64,000 bases of DNA from Dryocosmus kuriphilus (Eukaryota; Arthropoda; Insecta; Hymenoptera; Cynipidae): the NCBI GenBank assembly GCA_038277395.1, contig CM076189.1, forward strand, positions 234,237,918 through 234,301,917. The letters run 5' to 3'. The notes under the pieces were generated by a model. It was not told the DNA's origin, did not search any database, and saw only the letters and a program-made list of their open reading frames with translations. Every line of letters starts with the position of its first letter. The stretch's first letter is position 1. This document shows, piece by piece, positions 56,981 to 64,000 of this stretch. The translations under genes were made by a program, and so were the position numbers.

Positions 56981-57883
56981 CTAATATATGATTCCGGCTT
57001 CCCGTAGTTCCTCAATGATGGACACGATTACATTGTTGTGACTTGGATTGCCTGCTGCCTGAGACGCTAAGAGTAGACGAAGATGATCCACTAGTTCGTT
57101 AGGATCATCCCAGTGCACATAGTCAGAATTAACATTTTTTCTTGCTATCATATACTGTGGCAATGAACCTCCACTCTTTGAGGACCGTCTGCGTGACACA
57201 TTGCACAGTTTCGCAATAAAGTTCTTGTGCTTGATACTATTGCCTTTTCGAACAGCTTCAGTTGCATTGTACTGCTTCTTGTGCGCATTTGTAGCAATTA
57301 GAATTTCTTCATAATTGCTCAGATCATCAGCACTTATATATGATTCTTCAGGAGTCTGTCTAAACAACAGTTCCAACAAGTCAACGGTTTTCAAGTACTG
57401 TTTATCTCCAACGTGGATATATTGTCCCTCAAAATTTATGACTTTATCACCAATCATAAGAGTTCCACTACTGAGCTTACGAGCACCATAAATCATATCC
57501 AAGTACTGCTTTCTGTTTTGATTTAACATCCTGAGAAACTTGTTTGTTAGATACTCATAATTAACAGAAAATACAGTTCCATCATCATCATCTTCAACCA
57601 TAGTTTTATCAAGCTCTCCTTTTTCAGCATCAAAAGTCACGTAGGAAGCGTTATCATCCTCCTCTTCATCTTTTTCCTTTGCAGGTTCATCTTTCTTCTG
57701 GATTGAAGGACTAAATATGTCAATAAGTTTTTGCAGTGGCATGACGATTGACTTAAATGCTCCACTCATTATCCTTTCAGTGGCTTCTTTACCCCTTTTC
57801 AGCATTCGATGTTTGCGTCGAATCGCCTCATTGGTTTTTTCGATTTGACGGAGCACCTCCTTCTCTTTGCGAAACTTTGACAT
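56981..57883 (-). CDS. DUF8207-type Polinton protein, intact (~300 aa)
   Basis: Conserved protein of unknown function found in many insect Polintons. The ATG at 57,883 (MSKFRKEKEV) is preferred; the frame opens slightly upstream only through a TTG. Features: basic coiled-coil N-terminus (about 1-50), acidic middle (EKDEEEDDN), then the conserved block with MIYGARKLSSGTLMIGDKVI, TVDLLELLFRQTPEESYIS, ILIATNAHKKQYN, SGGSLPQYMIARK, YVHWDDPNELVDHLRLLL and a C-terminal EELREAGIIY. The frame has no stop or frameshift although most neighbours are broken. A TATA box lies upstream inside the ATPase 3' end. Often linked to virion or replication roles by context only. Confidence 0.8.
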   Translation of the reverse strand: MSKFRKEKEVLRQIEKTNEAIRRKHRMLKRGKEATERIMSGAFKSIVMPLQKLIDIFSPSIQKKDEPAKEKDEEEDDNASYVTFDAEKGELDKTMVEDDDDGTVFSVNYEYLTNKFLRMLNQNRKQYLDMIYGARKLSSGTLMIGDKVINFEGQYIHVGDKQYLKTVDLLELLFRQTPEESYISADDLSNYEEILIATNAHKKQYNATEAVRKGNSIKHKNFIAKLCNVSRRRSSKSGGSLPQYMIARKNVNSDYVHWDDPNELVDHLRLLLASQAAGNPSHNNVIVSIIEELREAGIIY

Positions 57884-57908
57884 GTTGATGTGTTCACGGC
57901 TCAATCTA

Positions 57909-57945
57909 TAATGATATAATTTCCACAGTATAACTCGTATTTATA
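57909..57945 (-). promoter_or_regulatory. TATA/initiator of the DUF8207-type gene
   Basis: On minus, TATAAATA begins at 57,945 and an initiator TCATTA has its A at 57,912 (33 bases). The start codon is 29 bases further on. It overlaps the last codons of the ATPase gene. Confidence 0.5.
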
Positions 57946-58635
57946 GAGAGATAAAACAGTCAAATCCTTTTCGGTATCGACCCTGCTTGAGCTCACTGTC
58001 CTTGTCAATGAAAACAAATCCATACTTGTCGGTATTTCAACATGCCGAACATAAGCCTCGAAACTGAGAATAAGTCATGTCAGTGTTGACATGATCGTCA
58101 TATACGTGTCCCAAATTCGTCTCATCCTGCTTGAAAAGTATCAACAGGTTGGCATTGTCTCGCACCAAATGTTTAGGAATTCGAGCGTAAGTGTGACATA
58201 AGTAATAACTGTCAATGGGAGCGTGTCTACCCATGCAAAAGAAGGCTCTAATGTCCTGTTTCTCACAGGCTACATCATCAAATACAATTATAGAATTTGG
58301 TTGAGCTTCACTTGGTGATATTACTTCTTCATGCTCACTGCAGGGAAAATACTGAACGCCATCTACATTATTTAACACCGATTCTAGGAATCGATACTTT
58401 GTCTGCTTCAAGAATTTCGAGCAGACATAGACATTGGCAAATTTCAATCCGTTTGGGTATAAAATTAGAGCGAGTAATGTATTTGTCTTGCCAAAATTTG
58501 ACGGTCCACACAAGATTGCACGAATGCTGTCTGTCAGTAGACTGCCATGACTTTTAACCTCGTCTTTTTCTCTGATTGGACGAGGGAATCAAAGTTATCG
58601 ACTGGAAGGTTAATAGGTTGTTTTTTGAACTGCAT
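57941..58635 (-). pseudogene. atp: Polinton packaging ATPase (FtsK/HerA-like), broken
   Basis: DNA-packaging ATPase of the A32/FtsK type. ATG at 58,635 (MQFKKQPINLP). Walker A CGPSNFGKTN (about 58,510-58,480), NVYVCSKFLKQ, Walker B SIIVFDDVAC (about 58,290-58,262), FFCMGRHAPID, YLCHTYARIPKHL and DNANLLILFKQDETN. A frameshift lies near 58,567, between the first 27 codons and the Walker A part. TGA at 58,037-58,039 interrupts before the conserved C-terminal KYGFVFIDKDS. Length is close to the family (about 230 aa), so only point lesions separate it from a complete gene. Confidence 0.92.
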
Positions 58636-58647
58636 CTTGACTCCGAC

Positions 58648-58695
58648 TGTTGCAAAATCTATAAATACAGCGCTTTTATAGCTTTCAGATCAATT
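58648..58695. promoter_or_regulatory. Divergent TATA promoter between ATPase and PLA2 genes
   Basis: TATAAATA on + at 58,660-58,667 and TATAAAAG on minus (58,680-58,673) are back to back. On +, possible initiator TCAATT has its A at 58,692 (32 bases). On minus, ACAGTC has its A at 58,648 (32 bases). This 75-bp spacer serves both directions. Confidence 0.65.
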
Positions 58696-58710
58696 GCGTG
58701 CTAACCTCCA

Positions 58711-59532
58711 ATGATTGTGCATCGAGGTAAAGGCTTAGTTAATCAACTCATCAACAACTTGCAGTTTGAGTTGCATTTACCTGGCTATCAATACTGCGGT
58801 CCAGGTAGTAAGCTAGTGAAACGACTTGCTAGAGGTGATTCCGGTATCAATCCTCTAGACGCAGCGTATAAAGAACACGACATTGCATATTCACGTAATC
58901 GTGAGAAGGTTGAAGCGAGAAACTCTGCAGATCATATACTTGCGAGTAAAGCTTGGCAGCGAGTATTTGCTAAAGATGCTAGAATTGACGAGAAAGCGGC
59001 AGCACTGACAATAACGAACGTAATGAATGCTAAAGCAAAACTCGGTATGGGGTTGAAGAGGAAATCCAGTTCGGAGAATGGGAAGCTCAGTTCAAAGAAG
59101 AAGAAGAAAGTAGTAGGATTTAGAAAGATTGTGAATGCAGCTAAGAAATCAATGAGACGATGTAGTAGTGATGCAAAAGTGGCCATCAAGTCTGCAATCA
59201 GAGGTGCGCAGGAAGCTGTCAAAAGTGCACAAGTGACAAATCCACGTGTTCTACCAGTACTGTCGAAAGTCGGTGGTGTTTTACCACTGATTCCCATATT
59301 TGCTGCATTCAGTGCACTTGGAGCTCTTACTGGCGGAGCAGCTGGTCTAGCCTACGCCGTAAATAGTGCTAACGCAGCTAAACAACAACTCACAGAGGCT
59401 CAACGTCATAAAAAGACAATGGAAGCTATTGTTCTAGGAAAGGGGTTACACCTGAAGCCTTACAGGAAAGGACTGGGACTTCATATGAAAGGACAGGGAC
59501 TTTGTCTAAGGCCAGCATCAAAAAACTTGTAG
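58711..59532 (+). CDS. PLA2-domain minor capsid protein, intact (273 aa)
   Basis: N-terminal phospholipase A2 domain of the parvovirus-VP1 type (about 24-70): LPGYQYCGPGSKL with the calcium loop YCGPG and catalytic HDIAY. Then a basic stretch with KKKKK (about 130-137, likely nuclear signal), an Ala-rich region, a hydrophobic segment (about 190-220, VLPLIPIFAAFSALGAL) and C-terminal G-L-x-L-K/H repeats. In adintovirus-like elements such proteins are thought to breach endosomal membranes. ATG at 58,711 is 19 bases after the predicted initiator. The frame is complete. Its end overlaps the protease frame by about 31 bases; in some relatives the two may be joined. Confidence 0.82.
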   Translation: MIVHRGKGLVNQLINNLQFELHLPGYQYCGPGSKLVKRLARGDSGINPLDAAYKEHDIAYSRNREKVEARNSADHILASKAWQRVFAKDARIDEKAAALTITNVMNAKAKLGMGLKRKSSSENGKLSSKKKKKVVGFRKIVNAAKKSMRRCSSDAKVAIKSAIRGAQEAVKSAQVTNPRVLPVLSKVGGVLPLIPIFAAFSALGALTGGAAGLAYAVNSANAAKQQLTEAQRHKKTMEAIVLGKGLHLKPYRKGLGLHMKGQGLCLRPASKNL

Positions 59533-59901
59533 TGAAGCTACCCCATCGTGCACTCATTGATGCCGATCTGATGAAATATGCTAAAGCTATAAAGATTCCA
59601 CATTTCCGTGGAGTGTTTATGCGTAATCAGCTACCAGTGCGTGGTCCCCGTCAAACTGAATCAGCTATTGTAAATTTTGATGACATTCACGGCCCTGGTA
59701 CTCACTGGGTAACATATAGAAAGATTGGTAATAATGTTCTATACTTTGACGGTTTCGGTAATCTTCGTCCACCATCGGATCTTGTCGATTACCTCAGTGT
59801 TGGTAGCGTAATAAAGTACAATCATGATAGATATCAGGTGAATGACAGTGTTTGAGTGTGGACACGTGTTTAAAAATTTTTGTGTAAACAGCTGTATGTA
59901 A
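59502..59901 (+). pseudogene. pro: Polinton adenain-type cysteine protease, broken
   Basis: Capsid-maturation protease. Visible: IKIPHFRGVFMRNQLP, GPGTHWVTYRK with the catalytic His, YFDGFGNLRPP with the Asp, and the RYQ site. The first frame ends in TGA at 59,853-59,855 two codons before the active site. The catalytic Cys codon (TGT, 59,857-59,859) followed by Gly-His lies in the next frame, so a single-base change in a T-run separates it. That second frame ends at 59,901. There is no good ATG at the start (the first usable codon is TTG), so this gene was either translated with the PLA2 gene or has lost its start. Confidence 0.88.
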
Positions 59902-59916
59902 AAGACAAATACTGTC

Positions 59917-59952
59917 TATATAAAAGAGTGTGATGTACTGATTAGTGACAGT
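59917..59952 (+). promoter_or_regulatory. TATA/initiator of the penton-like gene
   Basis: TATATAAAAG at 59,917-59,926 and ACAGTA with its A at 59,950, 31 bases from TATAAA. The start codon follows at 59,971. Confidence 0.65.
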
Positions 59953-59970
59953 ATAGAGAAGAACACCGTC

Positions 59971-60549
59971 ATGAACGAATCATTTACTCGCACCATAACG
60001 GGAAACTCTTCTGTGCTCGAGGCAGAGTACTTCCCGCCAATAGAACTGTCTCCACAAAAGAACTACGCTCTTGGTCTCGTTGAATTGCTCACATTCAATG
60101 CGATTCCTAACGTTGACGCTGGGAAGAATACAATTCAGGTCGGTCATAGAAAATTTGTCATACCCACTAACAGCTATGAGATTGAAGACATTGAGAGATA
60201 TGTCCAGAAGATTCTAGCGAGTGACGGCATTACAATAAGCATCAAGCCAAATAATAACACACTGCGCAGTGAGATAAAGTATGATCATGAAGTGGACTTT
60301 TGATCAGTGGATTCGATTGGACGACTGTTGGGTTTTGCGCCTCGTGTTCTTGAAGCCAATAAGACTCATACTTCTGATCTACCTGTGGCATTTCTCAAAG
60401 TAAACGCTCTACGAGTTGAGCGTAGTGTCAGAACAGGAGCCTACATCAACGAGGGCAAAGTGCACACGATTCACGAATTCTTTCCTGACTTGGTGAATTT
60501 TCGAGGAGAGATTATAACGATACGGCTACACGGCAAATCGTCATCGTAA
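59971..60549 (+). pseudogene. Polinton penton-like minor capsid protein, broken
   Basis: Starts MNESFTRTITGNSSVLEAE and carries the conserved segments YFPPIELSPQKNYALGLVE, TFNAIPNVD, SYEIEDIERYVQ, KPNNNTLRSEI, DSIGRLLGFAPRVL and FRGEIITIRLH. This family is widespread in insect Polintons and is usually taken as the penton/minor capsid; that role is from context and recall. TGA at 60,301-60,303 interrupts the frame, which resumes in phase at once. Relatives have about 40 more residues between the HEFFP and LVNFRGE blocks, so an in-frame deletion at about 60,487 is likely. Confidence 0.65.
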
Positions 60550-60614
60550 TGGGTATTGTGTACATCGCAAAGGTGTGGTGGGCCAGAGCCCCTACAGCTA
60601 TACTACTTTCAGTT

Positions 60615-60773
60615 TCACTGCTTTTTAATTCGTTGGGGTCCAGTTTTGAAGTTTCTGGTTAGATTTTGTATGTCTGCTCGCGCTTGTATCATCCGTTTTA
60701 GTTTTTGAATGTTCTTTAGTAACACGTTTAAACGATTTTTTAGCTCTTGCTGCTTTTCTGCACAATCTGACAT
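60615..60773 (-). CDS. Small coiled-coil ORF at the right Polinton end (52 aa)
   Basis: ATG at 60,773, 13 bases after the predicted initiator. Sequence MSDCAEKQQELKNRLNVLLK then a helix-forming K/Q/R-rich stretch ending RIKKQ. Leucines at regular spacing suggest a short coiled coil. No known family. It is supported mainly by its perfectly placed promoter (TATA, TCAGTC, heat-shock element) on the same strand. Confidence 0.45.
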   Translation of the reverse strand: MSDCAEKQQELKNRLNVLLKNIQKLKRMIQARADIQNLTRNFKTGPQRIKKQ

Positions 60774-60782
60774 CTGACTGTA

Positions 60783-60817
60783 GACTGATGAGAGAGAAGA
60801 ACTGGACTCCTTTTATA
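60783..60817 (-). promoter_or_regulatory. TATA box and initiator of the right Polinton promoter
   Basis: On minus, TATAAAAG starts at 60,817 and TCAGTC has its A at 60,786, again 31 bases. It points inward, mirroring the left end. Confidence 0.7.
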
Positions 60818-60862
60818 GAACCTTATCCCTTCTAATAGATTGCACAATATAATGTAATAAAG

Positions 60863-60879
60863 TTCTAGAAGCTTCTAGA
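60863..60879 (-). promoter_or_regulatory. Heat-shock element, right Polinton end
   Basis: TTCTAGAAGCTTCTAGA, the same 17-bp palindromic block as at 45,388-45,404. On minus it continues into GAAC, giving three perfect GAA/TTC units in TTC/GAA alternation plus a fourth partial one. It lies about 46 bp upstream of the right TATA box. Confidence 0.7.
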
Positions 60880-61071
60880 CTGTAGGAAGTCTGGAATCTG
60901 GACCCGGGTCGTCAGAAGAGGCCGGTCTTTCGCGTGTAACAGCTCTCGTCGGTTCGAGAGATCTAGAGCTACATTTTGAAATTAATCTAATTGAATAAAC
61001 TACTTTTTAATATATTGAAACGTTTTCTTTAATCGATTTGCAAAACACATCCTGAACATTTGCTACACTAC

Positions 61072-61316
61072 CGTCCCAAATTCAACTGACGTATCTGCAT
61101 TTTGGATGAGTCACCTGTCACTTTACCAAACTTCAGAAAAATTCCCAAACGCACCCCTTTCCGTTTATATTTATGAAAAAACATTTTGCAATATCATGTA
61201 TAAAATAAACGATCATAAATATAAACGACAAGTAAGGCTTTTGAGATTTTTCTGAAGTTTTTCAAAGTGATAGGTGACTCATCCGAAGTGCAGATACAGC
61301 AATGGAATTGGGAACG
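61072..61316. mobile_element. MITE with long inverted repeats containing TGAGTCA
   Basis: Left arm CGTCCCAAATTC...TATCTGCATTTTGGATGAG...TCACCTGTCACTTT. Right arm is the inverted counterpart (AAAGTGATAGGTGACTCATC...GCAGATAC...GAATTGGGAACG). Arms of about 70 bp, core about 100 bp, non-coding. Confidence 0.75.
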
Positions 61317-62423
61317 TATTTCCACTGCATGTCATACCTCCGGCGTTCAAGGGATTGAAGTTAGCTGACGATGAAAATAAAAATGCAAATATTTCAAATG
61401 ATTTCAGAATTTAGTTCCTTATTACTCATCATATTTTGCTTACAATTAGAAAAATAGGACTAAAACTGGAAAGAAATTTTCATTACTTTGCTACAAATAT
61501 TATTGTTATAAGCATAAGAATAATAATATTATAAAACTACAAATGGAAAAGAAATAGAAGAATAATAATTACCTCTAAGTTATTGTTAGTAACTGAATAA
61601 ATAAATTTTAATCAGTAATCTTAGTCAAATCCCCCTAGGTCAATTAGTTCATTTTACCGACGAACGTATAGAAAACCTATTCTAATGCAACAAGTTCTCT
61701 ATTGACATTAAGTATTTTTATTGAGAATTAATTTTTGAGATCTGATTTTTATCGCTTAAATTTTTTTATTGGGTTTCTATTTCAATAATAACAATAATTA
61801 TTATTTAATTGATCATATCCTAACATTTAAGCAATTTCTATGTGAAAAACTGACAGATTACATTCATATGAGAATAGGTTGCCGTAGTGTTAAAATTACA
61901 TTTTTTTCCTATGTGTTTAGATAAATCAAAGTCTTGAGTCTAACTATGCTTGTCTCACGACAAGGCTATACCCGGATTTCAAATGTTAATATACGTCGAA
62001 ATCGTATCGATTCGCAATATACGATTTCAAGTGTTTGAGTGGCTTAGGTAACGAGTTGTGTCCTAGATTGAAGGTCCAACCTTACTTACGTACTTATATC
62101 TTAAATTGAGGACAGTCTATAAACTTCAGTTCGAAAGTATCGGTCAATAATGACTTATACTCAAACTATTCTCTCGAAAGACCAATAAGCCGGGGCTATT
62201 ATTTGTGGTAATATTTGATGCACCTCTTCTGCTCATTTCTCTCAAGTTCTTACTTTTCCTACTTTTCCTCAATTTCAGCTTTTCTCTATTAATAATGTGC
62301 AATTTGACTTTCATCTTAGTCCTCAATGAGTTTTTCCATTAAAATAAGAATTGGAGCACTGGAGTTCACGAAACAAAAGTCCCTGCATTTTAAATTGGTA
62401 TTTCATTAAAGCTCATAGATTTT
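61317..62423. other. Intergenic AT-rich DNA
   Basis: No gene or repeat recognised. Frames are short, including a 60-codon basic frame on minus at 62,144-62,326 without motifs. Confidence 0.5.
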
Positions 62424-64000
62424 TACATTCTCATCTCAATGAGAAGCTACCAGTTTTATGTGAAAACTGACATTTGTGGATTACATGAAATCTCGACCTT
62501 TCGAGACTCCCTGAATCCGAAAAAACATGTTTTACGTAGTTTGGTGTCTGTTCTTGTTGTTGTTGTTGTTGTTGTTGTTACGTTGATGTCGTGGTTGTCG
62601 TCTGTATACTGGATAAATTTCGAAAGACTAATCGCACTGGATTGCCCTTCGGTACACTTATTTAAGGCCTAAGAAGGAAGGTCGAGTTCGTTAACCAGTG
62701 TTTTTTGACCAACGGTTCTGGTTTTATCCATCGAAAATGCTTTTCAAAAAATCGAATATTTACTTTTCCAGAGAAATTATGCGAGATGCAAAAAAAAACC
62801 GTTAAGGATCAAAGTTCTTCATTTCAAAAAGATCTATACGTATACTTCATACCATTTCTTTTATAAAACGCAAAGTTTTTGAGTTGATCGTGAAAAAAAT
62901 ATTATTAAATATAAAAAATTCACTTTTCAGTAAAACTATGCGAAATGCGAGAAAATGTCAAGAGACACAGTTGTTAAACTCAAAAAGATCTACAAATTTG
63001 TTCCATATCATTTTTTGATAAGACGCATAGTTTCTACTTTAACCTTGAATAATATTATTAATATAAAACAAGAATTCAATTTTCCCACCAAAATATGCGA
63101 AATACGAAAAAATGTTTTAAAGAAGTTCATCTGAAAAAGATCTACAAATTTTCTGAGACTATGTTTTGATGGCACACTAGTTTTTGTTTCTATCGTGAAA
63201 AATGTTACTAAAAATAAAAAATATAATTTTTCAGCCAAACTGCAAAAAAATTTTCACATTTCGGACAAACTTTATTCGAGTGCGAAGCGTAAGACACGGG
63301 TTGTTGTCGCCGTTGTCGTTGTCGTCTGTATATCGCATAATTTTCGAGAGACTAATCGGATTGGATTGTGCTTTAGCACACTTCGTCAAGGCCTAAAAAT
63401 AAAATTTAAGTTAGTGAAACAGCGTTTTTTGATAAGCGGTTCTGGTTTTATCCATCGAAAATGTTTTTCAAAAAATTAGACATTCAATTTTCCGCCCAAA
63501 CTATCCGAGATAGGAAAAAAATATTTAGAAACAAAGTTGCTCATCTCGAAAAGATCTACAAATTTTCTTATTAACAATTTTTTTTATAACATGCATAGTT
63601 TTTGAGTTATTCGTGAAAAATGTTATTGAGTATAAAGAAATTCACTTTTCAGCAAAAATTTGCGAGACACCATAAAATTGTACAGAAGCAAAGTTGTTTA
63701 TACCAAAAAGATCTACAAATTTACTCAATATTATTTTTTGATGCAACGCATAGTTTTTTCATAAGAAGTATAGAATTAAAATGTTAATGAAAAGATTATT
63801 AAAAGTTACTAAAAAATCTGCCCGCTACGTAAGTGCATTTTCATCACGTATCCCGCGCTTGGCACTCGATTATATCCAAAACATGCAGTTTTTTTATTTT
63901 TTACATAATTGGCTGAAAAATGTAATTTTTACATTCTTATCTCAATGAGAAGGTAATTTTATGTGAAAGCTGACTTTCGCGGACTTCATAAAATCTGGAC
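62424..64000 (-). repeat. Dispersed repeat family, copy 7 and fragments (runs off the window)
   Basis: A minus copy begins with TTACATTCTCATCTCAATGAG at 62,424 and contains a (GTT)n microsatellite (about 62,548-62,580), the CCAACGGTTCTGG block and several monomers. A second partial copy begins near 63,285. A plus-oriented hairpin end (TCTGCCCGC) lies at 63,815. A further minus copy starts with TTACATTCTTATCTCAATGAG at about 63,928 and continues past the window. Nested or tandem insertion is likely. Confidence 0.75.

Larger units (their letters stand above)
45341..60960. mobile_element. Polinton/Maverick (adintovirus-like) element, decayed, with nested retrotransposon
   Basis: Carries the diagnostic Polinton set: protein-primed-type DNA polymerase B, retrovirus-like integrase with chromodomain, packaging ATPase, adenain-type cysteine protease, PLA2-domain capsid protein, a penton-like protein and a DUF8207-type protein. 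Left genes point right. The central block is on minus, followed by a rightward capsid block. Without the 5.2-kb insertion it is about 10.4 kb, short for a Polinton (usually about 15-20 kb), and the major capsid protein is not found. Ends are placed at the outermost regulatory sequences because no terminal inverted repeat or 6-bp target duplication was identified. Five of the core genes are broken, so it is an inactive genomic copy. Confidence 0.92.

Noticed and set aside
58932..59297. 121-codon minus frame opposite the PLA2 gene
   Set aside because: Antisense of an intact, motif-bearing gene; no motif of its own.
45341..60960. Terminal inverted repeats and 6-bp target duplication for the Polinton
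   Set aside because: Searched by eye at both ends; apart from the shared heat-shock element no convincing inverted match was found, so the borders remain approximate.

Overview
This is eukaryotic nuclear DNA, most likely from an arthropod and probably an insect. It is AT-rich and has spliced genes with GT-AG introns, animal-type TATA/Inr promoters, an R4/Dong-like retrotransposon, a Polinton/Maverick element, MITEs and satellite DNA. A hymenopteran host is plausible but not proven from sequence alone.

Layout. 1-13,150: a complete 11-coding-exon RBM25 gene on +, a splicing factor with an RRM, an RE/RD-rich region and a C-terminal PWI domain. One 5.2-kb intron holds an exon-like island, and another intron holds two small pogo/Tigger-like MITEs. 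13,150-31,600: no convincing protein genes. It contains copies of a 1.0-1.3 kb dispersed repeat built from ~153-bp monomers, a 1,000-bp element with terminal inverted repeats at 27,727-28,726, and a MITE at 30,644-30,904. 31,623-33,140 (-): an intact, intronless ariadne-1-type RBR ubiquitin ligase whose catalytic-triad His and Glu positions read Arg and Asp. 36,285-41,497: a ~5.2-kb satellite of ~152-bp monomers with higher-order repeats and a 15-bp dyad. 43,042-43,584 (-): an unrecognised intact ORF.

45,341-60,960: a decayed Polinton (adintovirus-like element), split by a ~5.2-kb R4/Dong-like retrotransposon at 49,739-54,956. The order is DNA polymerase B (+), [retrotransposon], integrase with chromodomain (-), a fibre-like ORF (-), a DUF8207-type protein (-), packaging ATPase (-), then a PLA2-domain capsid protein (+), adenain-type protease (+), a penton-like minor capsid protein (+) and a small ORF (-) at the right end. 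The DUF8207-type, PLA2 and fibre-like frames are open. Polymerase, integrase, ATPase, protease and penton carry stops, frameshifts or deletions. No major capsid gene was found.

The most unusual signal is at the two ends of this Polinton. Each end has a perfect heat-shock-factor element (TTCTAGAAGCTTCTAGA) upstream of a TATA box, followed 31 bp later by a TCAGTY initiator, both pointing inward. The left end has two further GAA/TTC arrays, so it is laid out like an hsp70 promoter. The internal transcription units use the same TATA-to-initiator spacing without heat-shock elements. This suggests an element whose outermost genes were once driven by host heat-shock factor.

61,072-61,316 is another MITE, and 62,424-64,000 is a further cluster of the dispersed repeat.
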